Shown here one piece after another: positions 21,151 to 32,779 of a DNA stretch of 64,000 nucleotides. The stretch is from assembly GCF_030816915.1 (NCBI RefSeq), contig NZ_JAUSYN010000002.1, forward strand, positions 5,097,501 to 5,161,500. The letters run 5' to 3'. Below the pieces are notes generated by a model that did no database searches, was not told the DNA's origin, and worked only from the letters and a program-made list of their open reading frames with translations. Positions within the stretch are counted from its first letter, which is position 1. Every line of letters begins with the position of its first letter. Source of the DNA: Streptomyces sp. B3I8 (GTDB lineage: Bacteria; Actinomycetota; Actinomycetes; Streptomycetales; Streptomycetaceae). Position numbers and translations under genes: made by a program.

Positions 21151-24100
21151 GTGCACCTCAAGGCCCTGACCCTCCGCGGGTTCAAATCGTTCGCCTCGGC
21201 GACCACGCTCCGGTTCGAACCCGGCATCACGTGCGTCGTCGGACCGAACGGTTCGGGCAAGTCCAATGTCGTGGACGCGCTGAGCTGGGTCATGGGCGAG
21301 CAGGGCGCCAAATCACTGCGCGGCGGGAAGATGGAGGACGTCATCTTCGCCGGCACCACCGGCCGCCCCCCGCTGGGCCGCGCCGAGGTGTCCCTGACCA
21401 TCGACAACTCCGACGGCGCCCTGCCCATCGAGTACGCCGAGGTCACCATCACGCGGATCATGTTCCGCAACGGCGGCAGCGAATACCAGATCAACGGCGA
21501 CACCTGCCGCCTCCTCGACATCCAGGAACTGCTCTCCGACTCCGGCATCGGCCGAGAGATGCACGTCATCGTCGGCCAGGGCCAGCTCGACTCCGTCCTG
21601 CACGCCGACCCCATGGGCCGCCGCGCCTTCATCGAGGAGGCCGCCGGCGTCCTCAAGCACCGCAAGCGCAAGGAGAAGGCGCTCCGCAAACTCGACGCGA
21701 TGCAGGCCAACCTCGCCCGGGTGCAGGACCTGACCGACGAACTGCGACGGCAGCTCAAGCCGCTCGGCCGGCAGGCCGCCGTCGCCCGTCGCGCCGCCGT
21801 CATCCAGGCCGACCTGCGCGACGCCCGGCTCCGCCTCCTCGCCGACGACCTCGTACGGCTGCGGGAGGCGCTCGACGCCGAGATCGCCGACGAGGCCGCG
21901 CTCAAGGAGCGCAAGGAGACCGTCGAAGGGGCACTGCGCGAGGCCCTGCGGCGGGAGGCCGCCCTCGAGGAGGAGGTGCGCCGGCTCACTCCCCGGCTGC
22001 AGCGCGCCCAGCAGACCTGGTACGAGCTGTCCCAGCTCGCCGAACGCGTACGCGGCACCGTCTCGCTCGCCGACGCCCGCGAGCAGAGCGCCGCCTCCGC
22101 ACCCCAGGAGGAGCGGCGCGGCCGCGATCCGGAGGAGATGGAGCGCGAGGCCGCCCGCGTCCGCGAGCAGGAGGCCGAACTCGAGGCCTCTGTGGAGGCC
22201 GCCCAGCGCGCCCTGGAGGACACCGTCGCCCACCGCGCCGAGCTCGAGCGCGCGCTCGCACAGGAGGAACGCCGCCTCAAGGACCTCGCCCGCGCCCTCG
22301 CCGACCGCCGCGAGGGACTGGCCCGGCTCGGCGGCCAGGTCAACGCCGCCCGCTCCCGAGCCGCCTCGGCCCAGGCCGAGATCGAACGCCTGGCCGCCAC
22401 CCGCGACGAGGCACAGGAACGCGCTGTCGCCGCCCAGGAGGAGTACGAGGCGCTCCAGGCCGAGGTCGACGACCTGGACGCCGACGACGCCGGCCTTGCC
22501 GAACGCCACGAGGACGCCCGCCGCGCCCTGACCGAGGCGGAGGCCGCCCTGACCGCCGCCCGCGACGCCGCCACGACCGCCGAACGCGAACGCGCCGCCA
22601 CCCGCGCCCGCCACGACGCCCTCGCCACCGGGCTGCGCCGCAAGGACGGCACCGGCGCCCTGCTCGCCGCCCGCGACCGCCTCACCGGGCTGCTCGGCCC
22701 CGCCGCCGAGCTGCTCACCCCCGCGCCCGGGCACGAGATCCCCGTCGCTGCCGCCCTCGGCACCGCCGCGGACGCCGTCGCCGTCACCGGCCCGGCCGCC
22801 GCGGCCGAGGCCCTGCGCCTGCTGCGCAAGCAGGACGCCGGCCGCGCCGCCCTCCTCCTCACCGGCGCCCCCGACGACACGCCGCCGGAGGACCCGGAGG
22901 ACACAGCCGGGGTGACCCGCGCCGCCGGGCTGGTCCGCGGGCCCGCGGAACTCATGCCCGCCGTACGCCGGCTGCTGCGCGGCCATGTCGTCGTCGACAC
23001 CCTCCAGGACGCCGAGGAACTGGTCCGCGCCCGGCCCGCGCTGACCGCCGTCACCGCCGAGGGCGACGTCCTCGGCGCGCACTTCGCGTACGGCGGCTCC
23101 GCCGGGGCGCCGAGTCTGCTGGAGGTGCAGGCCGCCGTCGACGAGGCCGCCGCCGAGCTGGAGGAGCTGGCCGTACGGTGCGCGGAGCTGACCGACGCCC
23201 AGCAGGCCGCCGCCGTGCGCCGCACCGAGTGCGCCGCCCTCGTCGAGGAACTGGGGGAGCGGCGCCGGGCGGCCGAGCGGGAGAAGTCCGGCGTCGCCCA
23301 GCAGCTCGGCCGGCTCGCCGGGCAGGCACGCGCCGCCGCCGGGGAGGCCGAGCGCTCCACCGCCGCGGCGGCCCGCGCCCAGGAGGCGCTGGAGGCGGCC
23401 CGGGAGGAGGCCGAGGAACTCGCCGAGCGGCTCGCCGTGGCCGAGGAGATGCCCGTCGAGGAGGAACCCGACACCTCCGCGCGCGACCGGCTCGCCGCCG
23501 ACGGTGCCAACGCCCGGCAGACCGAGATGGAGGCCCGCCTCCAGGCCCGTACGCACGAGGAGCGCGTGAAGGCGCTGGCCGGACGGGCCGACTCGCTGGA
23601 CCGGGCCGCCCGCGCGGAGCGCGAGGCCCGCGCGCGGGCGGAACAACGGCGGGCCCGGCTGCGGCACGAGGCCGCCGTCGCCCGGGCCGTCGCCTCCGCC
23701 GCCCGGCAGCTCCTCGCCCATGTCGAGGTCTCCGTGGGCCGGGCCGAGGTCGAGCGCGCCGCCGCCGAGTCCGCACGGGTCCGGCGGGAGCAGGAACTGG
23801 CCCGCGCCCGCACCGAGGGCCGCGATCTGAAGGCGGAACTCGACAAGCTCACTGATTCAGTTCACCGCGGCGAGGTACTAGGAGCTGAGAAGCGGCTGCG
23901 CGTCGAGCAGCTGGAGACCAAGGCCCTGGAGGAGTTCGGTGTCGAACCGGAAGGTCTGGTCGCCGAGTACGGCCCGGGCCAACTGGTGCCGCCCTCGCCC
24001 CCCGCCGAGGGCGAACAGCTGCCCGACGACCCCGACGACCCCCGCAACCTGCCCCGGCCCTATGTCCGCGCCGAGCAGGAGAAACGGCTGAAGGCGGCGG

Positions 24101-24711
24101 AGCGGGCGTACCAGCGGCTCGGCAAGGTCAACCCGCTGGCCCTGGAGGAGTTCGCGGCCCTGGAGGAACGGCACCAGTTCCTCAGTGAACAGCTCGAGGA
24201 CCTCAAGAAGACCCGGACCGATCTGCTGCAGGTCGTCAAGGAGGTCGACGAGCGCGTCCAACAGGTCTTCACCGACGCCTACCGGGACACCGCACGGGAG
24301 TTCGAGGGCGTGTTCGGGCGGCTCTTCCCGGGCGGGGAGGGACGGCTGGTCCTCACCGACCCCGACCACATGCTCACCACGGGCGTGGACGTCGAGGCGC
24401 GGCCCCCGGGCAAGAAGGTCAAGCGGCTCTCCCTGCTCTCCGGCGGCGAGCGGTCGCTGACGGCGGTGGCGCTGCTGGTGTCGATCTTCAAGGCCCGGCC
24501 GAGCCCGTTCTACGTGATGGACGAGGTCGAGGCGGCGCTCGACGACACCAACCTCCAGCGGCTCATCCGGATCATGCAGGAGCTGCAGGAGGCGTCGCAG
24601 CTGATCGTGATCACGCACCAGAAGCGGACCATGGAGGTCGCCGACGCGCTGTACGGCGTGTCGATGCAGGGCGACGGCGTGTCCAAGGTCATCAGCCAGC
24701 GGCTGCGCTGA
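21151..24711 (+). CDS. smc: Chromosome partition protein SMC
   Basis: SMC with ScpAB organises and segregates the chromosome, in Streptomyces notably during sporulation septation. The 1186-residue protein has the Walker A GPNGSGKSN at residues 31-39, a Q-loop/GQGQLDSVLHADP segment, a first coiled coil (about 165-500), a Gly-rich hinge around 500-660, a second coiled coil to about 1010, and at the C-terminus the ABC signature LSLLSGGERSLTAVALL and Walker B PFYVMDEVEAALDD. The length is normal for Streptomyces SMC. The GTG start (MHLKALTLRGFKSF) is the family start. Long antisense reading frames are a by-product of GC-rich coiled-coil codons. Confidence 0.97.
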   Translation: MHLKALTLRGFKSFASATTLRFEPGITCVVGPNGSGKSNVVDALSWVMGEQGAKSLRGGKMEDVIFAGTTGRPPLGRAEVSLTIDNSDGALPIEYAEVTITRIMFRNGGSEYQINGDTCRLLDIQELLSDSGIGREMHVIVGQGQLDSVLHADPMGRRAFIEEAAGVLKHRKRKEKALRKLDAMQANLARVQDLTDELRRQLKPLGRQAAVARRAAVIQADLRDARLRLLADDLVRLREALDAEIADEAALKERKETVEGALREALRREAALEEEVRRLTPRLQRAQQTWYELSQLAERVRGTVSLADAREQSAASAPQEERRGRDPEEMEREAARVREQEAELEASVEAAQRALEDTVAHRAELERALAQEERRLKDLARALADRREGLARLGGQVNAARSRAASAQAEIERLAATRDEAQERAVAAQEEYEALQAEVDDLDADDAGLAERHEDARRALTEAEAALTAARDAATTAERERAATRARHDALATGLRRKDGTGALLAARDRLTGLLGPAAELLTPAPGHEIPVAAALGTAADAVAVTGPAAAAEALRLLRKQDAGRAALLLTGAPDDTPPEDPEDTAGVTRAAGLVRGPAELMPAVRRLLRGHVVVDTLQDAEELVRARPALTAVTAEGDVLGAHFAYGGSAGAPSLLEVQAAVDEAAAELEELAVRCAELTDAQQAAAVRRTECAALVEELGERRRAAEREKSGVAQQLGRLAGQARAAAGEAERSTAAAARAQEALEAAREEAEELAERLAVAEEMPVEEEPDTSARDRLAADGANARQTEMEARLQARTHEERVKALAGRADSLDRAARAEREARARAEQRRARLRHEAAVARAVASAARQLLAHVEVSVGRAEVERAAAESARVRREQELARARTEGRDLKAELDKLTDSVHRGEVLGAEKRLRVEQLETKALEEFGVEPEGLVAEYGPGQLVPPSPPAEGEQLPDDPDDPRNLPRPYVRAEQEKRLKAAERAYQRLGKVNPLALEEFAALEERHQFLSEQLEDLKKTRTDLLQVVKEVDERVQQVFTDAYRDTAREFEGVFGRLFPGGEGRLVLTDPDHMLTTGVDVEARPPGKKVKRLSLLSGGERSLTAVALLVSIFKARPSPFYVMDEVEAALDDTNLQRLIRIMQELQEASQLIVITHQKRTMEVADALYGVSMQGDGVSKVISQRLR

Positions 24712-24953
24712 CGCACCGGCCGGGCGCCGCGCCGACGCTTCATTTCTTCAAGCAATGAACGAACGGTCCGCAGCATGCATGCCCGTACCTCGTCAATTCC
24801 TCGAAAATCTCACATCCGTCGCCCTATCCACTTCGGGACTTGAACGCATAGTCTTCTTCGTGTTGTTTTTACCTTCAGGTGTCGCCATGAGCGGCAGCCG
24901 GGAGGGCTGACCCCACGCCGGCAGCGACGCCGGTGGCCCGAGGAGTTGTACAC

Positions 24954-26372
24954 GTGACCAGCACAACGCAGGCACCCCGACCCGGAGCCGGAGCGGCTCA
25001 CCCCGAACATCTCGGGCACGTCATCTTCATCGCGGCGGCGGCCGCGATGGGCGGTTTCCTCTTCGGCTACGACAGTTCCGTGATCAACGGCGCCGTCGAG
25101 GCCATCCGCGACCGCTACGACGTCGGCTCCGCCGCGCTGGCCCAGGTCATCGCGATCGCGCTGATCGGCTGCGCCATCGGCGCCGCCACCGCCGGCCGGA
25201 TAGCCGACCGCATCGGCCGCATCCGCTGCATGCAGATCGCCGCCGTCCTGTTCACCATCAGCGCCGTCGGCTCCGCCCTGCCCTTCGCCCTGTGGGACCT
25301 GGCCTTCTGGCGCGTCATCGGCGGCTTCGCCATCGGCATGGCCTCTGTGATCGGCCCCGCCTACATCGCCGAGGTCGCCCCGCCCGCCTACCGCGGCCGC
25401 CTCGGGTCCTTCCAGCAGGCCGCGATCGTCGTCGGCATCGCCGTGTCCCAGCTCGTCAACTGGGGCATCCTCAACGCCGCCGACGGCGACCAGCGCGGCA
25501 AGCTGGTCGGCCTGGAGGCCTGGCAGGTCATGCTCGGCGTCATGGTCGTCCCGGCCGTCCTCTACGGCCTGCTCTCCTTCGCGATCCCCGAGTCGCCGCG
25601 CTTCCTGGTCTCCGTCGGCCGCCGCGAGCGCGCCCGCGAGATCCTCGCCGAGGTCGAGGGCAAGGACATCGACTTCGACGCCCGCATCGCCGAGATCGAA
25701 CACGCGATGCACACCGAGGAGAAGTCCAGCTTCCGCGACCTGCTCGGCGGCGGCTTCTTCTTCAAGAAGATCGTCTGGATCGGCATCGGCCTGTCGGTGT
25801 TCCAGCAGTTCGTCGGCATCAACGTCGCGTTCTACTACTCCTCGACACTGTGGCAGTCGGTGGGCATCGACCCCTCGGCCTCGTTCCTCTACTCGTTCAC
25901 CACGTCGATCATCAACATCATCGGCACCGTGATCGCGATGATCTTCGTCGACCGGATCGGCCGCAAGCCGCTCGCGCTCATCGGCTCCGTCGGCATGGTC
26001 ATCGGCCTCGCCCTGGAGGCCTGGGCCTTCTCCGCCCACCTCGTCGACGGCAAGCTGCCCGCCACGCAGGGCTGGGTGGCCCTGGTCGCCGCCCACGTCT
26101 TCGTCCTCTTCTTCGCCCTGTCGTGGGGTGTGGTCGTCTGGGTCTTCCTCGGCGAGATGTTCCCCAACCGGATCCGTGCCGCCGCCCTCGGCGTGGCCGC
26201 CTCCGCGCAGTGGATCGCCAACTGGGCCATCACCGCGAGCTTCCCCTCGCTGGCCGACTGGAACCTGTCCGGGACGTACGTGATCTACACGGTGTTCGCC
26301 GCGCTCTCCATCCCGTTCGTGCTGCGGTACGTCAAGGAGACCAAGGGCAAGGCCCTGGAGGAAATGGGCTGA
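24954..26372 (+). CDS. glcP: Glucose permease GlcP (MFS sugar porter)
   Basis: The 472-residue protein is a 12-helix major facilitator sugar transporter: FLFGYDSSVINGA in helix 1, GRIADRIGRIRCM between helices 2 and 3, PESPRFLVS after helix 6, GINVAFYYSSTLW in helix 7 and DRIGRKPLAL between helices 8 and 9. In S. coelicolor the gene beside smc is glcP1, the main glucose-H+ symporter; position and sequence type support the same role. GAGGAG lies 7 nt before the GTG start. The 240-nt leader is AT-rich for this genome (ttgttttta patch near 24862), suggesting a strong or regulated promoter. A hairpin ends the unit. Confidence 0.88.
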   Translation: MTSTTQAPRPGAGAAHPEHLGHVIFIAAAAAMGGFLFGYDSSVINGAVEAIRDRYDVGSAALAQVIAIALIGCAIGAATAGRIADRIGRIRCMQIAAVLFTISAVGSALPFALWDLAFWRVIGGFAIGMASVIGPAYIAEVAPPAYRGRLGSFQQAAIVVGIAVSQLVNWGILNAADGDQRGKLVGLEAWQVMLGVMVVPAVLYGLLSFAIPESPRFLVSVGRRERAREILAEVEGKDIDFDARIAEIEHAMHTEEKSSFRDLLGGGFFFKKIVWIGIGLSVFQQFVGINVAFYYSSTLWQSVGIDPSASFLYSFTTSIINIIGTVIAMIFVDRIGRKPLALIGSVGMVIGLALEAWAFSAHLVDGKLPATQGWVALVAAHVFVLFFALSWGVVVWVFLGEMFPNRIRAAALGVAASAQWIANWAITASFPSLADWNLSGTYVIYTVFAALSIPFVLRYVKETKGKALEEMG

Positions 26373-26430
26373 CACCCCTCCCGAGACCGAGGAGACGGGC
26401 CAAGTCCCCGCTGCCCCTCTCCTCGCCCGT

Positions 26431-26464
26431 CCGCCGCCCCGCCCCTACGGGGGCGGGGCGGCGG
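26431..26464 (+). terminator. Terminator of glcP with UACG tetraloop
   Basis: A 15-bp perfect GC stem (CCGCCGCCCCGCCCC and complement) is capped by TACG closed by C-G, the stable cUACGg tetraloop class. There is no T-run. It lies 58 nt after the glcP stop. Confidence 0.78.
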
Positions 26465-26604
26465 TGTGCGTCGGTGCGCCACGAGTCCTCCCGCACGAAA
26501 GACCGCGCAGTTCCCCACACCCCTGAAGGGACGGACGCGAGGAACAAGGGCGGCGGGGGCGGCACCCTTCTCGCGCGGACCCCTTCGCGCATACTGGACG
26601 GGTT

Positions 26605-27810
26605 ATGGAAATCGTCATCCTTGCTGTAGTCATCGCCGTGGTCGTGATCGGCGCGCTCGGCGGGCTCGTGGTCGGCAGCCGCCGAAAGAAGCCGCTGCCC
26701 CCGGCGCCCCCCACGACGCCCGACATCACCGCCCCCCCGGCCGAGCCGCACGTCGGCGACGAGGCCGAGACGCCGCGCGAGGAACCGCGCCGGACCATCG
26801 AGGAGGTCGACCTACCCGGCGGCGGCACCGCCCCCGTCGTCGTCGAGGAACCGACCGCCGCGCCCGTCCCGGCGATCGAGATCCCGGAGCCCACCGCCGG
26901 CCGGCTGGTCCGCCTGCGCGCCCGGCTCTCCCGCTCGCAGAACGCGCTCGGCAAGGGCCTGCTCACCCTTCTCTCCCGTGAGCACCTCGACGAGGACACC
27001 TGGGAGGAGATCGAGGACACCCTCCTCACCGCCGACGTCGGCGTCCAGCCCACCCAGGATCTGGTCGAACGACTGCGCGAGCGCGTGAGGGTCCTCGGCA
27101 CCCGCACCCCGCAGGAGCTGCGCACCCTGCTGCGCGAGGAACTGCTGACGATCCTGGTCCCCGAGTTCGACCGTACGGTCAAGACCGACTCGAACCTCGA
27201 CACCCCCGGCATCGTGATGGTGGTCGGCGTCAACGGCACCGGCAAGACCACCACCACCGGCAAGCTCGCGCGCGTGCTCGTCGCCGACGGCCGCACCGTC
27301 GTGCTCGGCGCCGCCGACACCTTCCGCGCGGCCGCCGCCGACCAGCTCCAGACCTGGGGCGAGCGGGTCGGCGCCCGCACCGTGCGCGGCCCCGAGGGCG
27401 GCGACCCGGCGTCCGTCGCCTTCGACGCGGTCAAGGAGGGCACCGAGTCCGGCGCCGACGTCGTGCTCATCGACACCGCCGGCCGGCTGCACACCAAGAC
27501 CGGTCTGATGGACGAGCTGGGCAAGGTCAAGCGGGTCGTGGAGAAGCACGCCCCGCTCGACGAGGTACTGCTCGTCCTCGACGCCACGACCGGCCAGAAC
27601 GGCCTCGTCCAGGCCCGCGTCTTCGCCGAGGTCGTGGACATCAGCGGCATCGTCCTGACCAAGCTGGACGGCACCGCCAAGGGCGGCATCGTCATCGCGG
27701 TCCAGCGCGAACTGGGCGTCCCCGTGAAACTCGTCGGCCTCGGCGAGGGAGCCGACGACCTGGCCCCCTTCGAACCGGAAGCGTTCGTGGACGCCTTGAT
27801 CGGCGACTAG
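26605..27810 (+). CDS. ftsY: Signal recognition particle receptor FtsY
   Basis: FtsY docks SRP-ribosome complexes at the membrane translocon. The 401-residue protein starts with a transmembrane helix ([20 protein letters not shown]), followed by a Pro/Glu-rich linker to about residue 95 and the NG GTPase domain: [17 protein letters not shown] (G1), [24 protein letters not shown] (G3), [12 protein letters not shown] (G4) and a closing [21 protein letters not shown]. The membrane anchor is typical of actinobacterial FtsY. Its partner ffh lies about 7.5 kb downstream. A CATACT hexamer about 10 nt before the ATG could give a very short leader. Confidence 0.96.
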   Translation: MEIVILAVVIAVVVIGALGGLVVGSRRKKPLPPAPPTTPDITAPPAEPHVGDEAETPREEPRRTIEEVDLPGGGTAPVVVEEPTAAPVPAIEIPEPTAGRLVRLRARLSRSQNALGKGLLTLLSREHLDEDTWEEIEDTLLTADVGVQPTQDLVERLRERVRVLGTRTPQELRTLLREELLTILVPEFDRTVKTDSNLDTPGIVMVVGVNGTGKTTTTGKLARVLVADGRTVVLGAADTFRAAAADQLQTWGERVGARTVRGPEGGDPASVAFDAVKEGTESGADVVLIDTAGRLHTKTGLMDELGKVKRVVEKHAPLDEVLLVLDATTGQNGLVQARVFAEVVDISGIVLTKLDGTAKGGIVIAVQRELGVPVKLVGLGEGADDLAPFEPEAFVDALIGD

Positions 27811-27819
27811 CAGGCTTTC

Positions 27820-27844
27820 CCCCGCGCCCCTGGGGGGCGCGGGG
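27820..27844. terminator. Hairpin between ftsY and the convergent primase-like gene
   Basis: An 11-bp perfect stem (CCCCGCGCCCC and complement, loop TGG) lies 9 nt after the ftsY stop. It could act in both directions. Confidence 0.7.
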
Positions 27845-28004
27845 CTGTGTCCATACGCGGCTGCCGCCGCGCGGGCGCGAGAAGTCCACACCGGCAGCCG
27901 GCCGACAACGCGCCTCTGGGGTCCAAGGGGCGAAGCCCCATGAGGGACGGGAAGGGCAAGGACGGCGGGGGCGAAAAAACCGAGGTCACCCCCTCCCACA
28001 GGCC

Positions 28005-28679
28005 CTAGATCCCCGCCCGCGCCCGATGCGCCACATACGCCAACGTCCCGACGAGAAGCCGCGCCGCCGGCACCGCACCCCCCGCATCCAGCCCCGGTGC
28101 CCGCAACCACCGCACCACCCCCCGACCCGCCCGGTCCGACGGCGGAGCCGTGACGCAGGCCCCGATCCCCAGCCCCCGCAGATCGAGCGCGGTGTCCTCC
28201 CACGCCATCCGGTACAGCAGCCGTGGCAGCTCCGCCGCGCCCCCCGCCGCCACGAAGAACTGCGCCCGCCCCTCCGGCGTCACCGTCACCGGCCCCACCG
28301 GCAGCCCCATCCGCTCCATCCGCACCAGGGCCGACCGCCCCGCCGCCTCGCCGACCTCGATCACGTCGAACGCCCGCCCGACCGGCAGCATCACCGCGGC
28401 ACCCGGATACGCGGCCCACGCCCGGTACGCCTCGTCCAGCGTGACCCCGGCCCGCACCGGGGCGGCGAAGTCCAGCGGATGTGCCCCCGGCTCCGGGCAG
28501 CCGGCCCGGCCGCACGAGCAGGCCCCCGCCGCGGTCCGCGCCCCGGGCACCACGTCCCAGCCCCACAGGCCGGTGTACTCGGCGACGGCGGCGCACTCCG
28601 GTGACCGGCCGCGGCGCCGGGCCACGGACCTGAGGTCGCGGATGGTCCTGGTCCGTGTGGAGCCGATCGTGAAGCCCAT
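28005..28679 (-). CDS. Bifunctional DNA primase/polymerase-like N-terminal domain protein
   Basis: The 224-residue protein has the motif [18 protein letters not shown], typical of the N-terminal domain of bifunctional primase/polymerases (archaeo-eukaryotic primase superfamily), with [13 protein letters not shown] before it and [11 protein letters not shown] after it. It is shorter than replicative members and has no helicase part; similar stand-alone proteins are common in Streptomyces chromosomes and their function is not known. The acidic metal-binding pattern of active primases is not clearly complete, so it may be non-catalytic. GGAGGGGG sits next to the ATG. It converges on ftsY and diverges from nsdA. 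Confidence 0.78.
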   Translation of the reverse strand: MGFTIGSTRTRTIRDLRSVARRRGRSPECAAVAEYTGLWGWDVVPGARTAAGACSCGRAGCPEPGAHPLDFAAPVRAGVTLDEAYRAWAAYPGAAVMLPVGRAFDVIEVGEAAGRSALVRMERMGLPVGPVTVTPEGRAQFFVAAGGAAELPRLLYRMAWEDTALDLRGLGIGACVTAPPSDRAGRGVVRWLRAPGLDAGGAVPAARLLVGTLAYVAHRARAGI

Positions 28680-29200
28680 GCCCCCTCCAACGGGACCGGC
28701 GCGCGGCCGGTTACGCACCGCAGCGAAGCGTGACCGTCTGTTCCGGCCGCGCGTGACGGCCGGCCCTGACGCCCCCGGCCGGCCCTGACGCCCCCGGCCG
28801 GCCCTGACGGCCGGCCCGGGCGGGACCGGTGGTTCGTGTGACCCACCACGGCCCGGACGACGCCGCGGGGTGGTGCGGCGCCGACCGCGCGCTCCCCTGC
28901 GCATCCGTCCGCCCTCCTCGGCCGTCATGTGTCAAGTGAATCGCGCACCCGGCACCGTGAGTTCATTCGAAGGGGTGGCGAATGGTGGCGTTTCTGAAAC
29001 CGCCGTGGTTGGGAGGGTGATCAGGGGACTACTGTGAGTGCACAAGTCCCGGGGTGCATGCAGGTGTGGTTATGCCGGAGGCAAGGCGGGTTTCCGTTCG
29101 ATCGGTGGGAACCGGAGGACGGCGGTGACGCGGACCGGCATCCTGAGGGGGCGTTCGGCGCATCGGCGCACACGTGGTGTGAAGGAATGGGGGCGTTCCA
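28680..29200. other. Divergent intergenic region before nsdA
   Basis: The 521-nt gap contains 19-bp tandem repeats at its left and a lower-GC region at 28925-29040 likely to hold nsdA promoter elements (for example TACTGT at 29030-29035). No gene is supported; short frames here lack ribosome sites and family resemblance. Confidence 0.5.
28758..28809. repeat. 19-bp tandem repeat, 2.8 copies
   Basis: GGCCGGCCCTGACGCCCCC occurs twice in full and once truncated, with no spacer. It is a plain minisatellite in a non-coding gap. Confidence 0.85.
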
Positions 29201-30679
29201 GTGGGCGGCAACGACGGAAGCGGGACGAACGCTGAGAAGCGCCCGAACGAGTTGTTGACGTCATGGTTCGTGCGCAGCGGCTGGTCCAAGGGCGAGCTCG
29301 CCCGCCAGGTCAACCGCCGGGCCCGCCAGCTCGGCGCCAACCACATCTCCACCGACACCTCCCGCGTGCGCCGCTGGCTCGACGGCGAGAACCCCCGCGA
29401 GCCGATCCCGCGCATCCTGTCCGAACTGTTCTCCGAGCGCTTCGGCTGTGTCGTCGCCGTGGAGGACCTGGGCCTGCGCGCCGCCCACCGCACCCCCTCC
29501 GTCTCGGGGGTCGACCTGCCGTGGACGGGCCCCGGAACCGTCGCCCTGATCAGCGAGTTCTCGCGCAGCGACCTGATGCTGGCACGGCGCGGCTTCCTCG
29601 GGACCTCGCTGGGCCTGGCCGCGGGCCCGTCCCTCATCGAGCCCATGCAGCGCTGGCTGGTCCCCGGGCCGCCCGCCCCGCCGCGCGAGAAATCCGCCTC
29701 CGCCGCCTCCTCGCGCGGCCGGGGCCGGCTCTCCCGGCCCGAGCTGGAACTGCTGGAGGCCACCACGGTGATGTTCCGGCAGTGGGACGCCCAGTGCGGC
29801 GGCGGCCTGCGCCGCAAGGCCGTCGTCGGCCAGCTCCACGAGGTCACCGACCTCCTCCAGGAACCCCAGCCCGCCGCCACCGCCCGGCGCCTGTTCAAGG
29901 TCGCCGCCGAACTTGCCGAACTGGCCGGCTGGATGAGCTACGACGTGGGGCTCCAGCCCACCGCCCAGAAATACTTCGTCCTCGCGCTGCACGCCGCCAA
30001 GGAGGCCGGTGACCGCCCCCTCGGCTCGTACGTGCTCTCCAGCATGAGCCGGCAGATGATCCACCTGGGCCGCCCCGAGGACGCGCTCGAACTGCTCCAC
30101 CTCGCCCAGTACGGCAGCCGTGACTGCGCGAGCCCGCGCACCCAGGCCATGCTGTATGCGATGGAGGCCCGCGCCTACGCCAACATGGGCCAGCCCGGCC
30201 GGTGCAAGCGGGCCGTCCGCCTGGCCGAGGACACGTTCGCCGACGCCGACGACTGGGACGAGCCGGACCCCGACTGGATCCGCTTCTTCTCCGCCGCCGA
30301 ACTCCACGGAGAGAACTCCCACTCCTACCGGGATCTCGCCTACGTCGCCGGCCGCAGCCCCGCCTACGCCGGCCTCGCCGAACCCGTGATGCGCGAGGCC
30401 GTCGACCTGTTCGCCCAGGACACCGAACACCAGCGGTCGTACGCCCTCAACCTCATCGGCCTGGCCACCGTGCACCTCCTCCAGCGCGAGCCCGAGGAGG
30501 GCGTCGCCCGCACCTGTCAGGCCCTGGAAGTGGCCCGCAAGGTCCGCTCCGAACGCGTCAATATCCGTATCCGCAAAACGGTCGACGCGGCCGTACGCGA
30601 TTTCGGCGGCCTCGCCGACGTCGTCGACCTCACCGAGCAGCTCGCCACCCACCTGCCCGAGACCGCAGAGGCGGTCTGA
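29201..30679 (+). CDS. nsdA: NsdA, negative regulator of development and antibiotic production
   Basis: In S. coelicolor, loss of nsdA raises antibiotic output and sporulation. The 492-residue cytoplasmic protein has a predicted helix-turn-helix-like N-terminus (GWSKGELARQVNRRARQLG, then DTSRVRRWLDGENPREPIP) and an extended C-terminal array of tetratricopeptide-type helices from about residue 190 (LFKVAAELAELAGWMSYDVG, LGRPEDALELLHLAQYG, MEARAYANMGQPGRC). The architecture resembles peptide-sensing HTH-TPR regulators, though a ligand is not known. GGGGG lies 7 nt before the GTG start. It stands alone between the primase-like gene and amtB. Confidence 0.88.
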   Translation: MGGNDGSGTNAEKRPNELLTSWFVRSGWSKGELARQVNRRARQLGANHISTDTSRVRRWLDGENPREPIPRILSELFSERFGCVVAVEDLGLRAAHRTPSVSGVDLPWTGPGTVALISEFSRSDLMLARRGFLGTSLGLAAGPSLIEPMQRWLVPGPPAPPREKSASAASSRGRGRLSRPELELLEATTVMFRQWDAQCGGGLRRKAVVGQLHEVTDLLQEPQPAATARRLFKVAAELAELAGWMSYDVGLQPTAQKYFVLALHAAKEAGDRPLGSYVLSSMSRQMIHLGRPEDALELLHLAQYGSRDCASPRTQAMLYAMEARAYANMGQPGRCKRAVRLAEDTFADADDWDEPDPDWIRFFSAAELHGENSHSYRDLAYVAGRSPAYAGLAEPVMREAVDLFAQDTEHQRSYALNLIGLATVHLLQREPEEGVARTCQALEVARKVRSERVNIRIRKTVDAAVRDFGGLADVVDLTEQLATHLPETAEAV

Positions 30680-30740
30680 GGCCGACAGCGGGAACCCCGG
30701 GGGGCCAGACGGTCCACCCGGACAGTTCACCGACGCGTAA

Positions 30741-32588
<1,848 letters not shown>

Positions 32589-32593
32589 CGCCC

Positions 32594-32626
32594 GGTGCCC
32601 CGCGCCCGGCAGGGGCGCGGGGCACC
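32594..32626 (+). terminator. Hairpin between glnK and glnD
   Basis: A 14-bp perfect stem (GGTGCCCCGCGCCC and complement, loop GGCAG) begins 5 nt after the glnK stop. It could terminate or attenuate transcription into glnD, giving less GlnD than AmtB/GlnK. Confidence 0.7.
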
Positions 32627-32779
32627 TGAGCGGCCGGTGTCTTCGGGGCGCTGTCGGCCGCGGGCCGGTGGGGGTGGTGCGCGCGGTTCCCCGCGCCCCT
32701 GGCTCCGGCTCGCCGTCGCGCCGGAGCGCGCCCCGTCAGGGTCCAGGTCCCCTCACCCCTCCGCACAAAGGAGCCGTCC

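Noticed and set aside
21111..23852. Very long open frames on the strand opposite smc (over 800 codons).
   Set aside because: They result from the high third-position GC of the smc coiled-coil codons. The products are Ser/Arg/Ala-rich low-complexity sequence with no motifs, while the plus-strand frame is unmistakable SMC.
28758..28809. 19-bp repeats that could suggest a CRISPR-like array.
   Set aside because: The copies are directly adjacent with no spacers and only 2.8 units exist.
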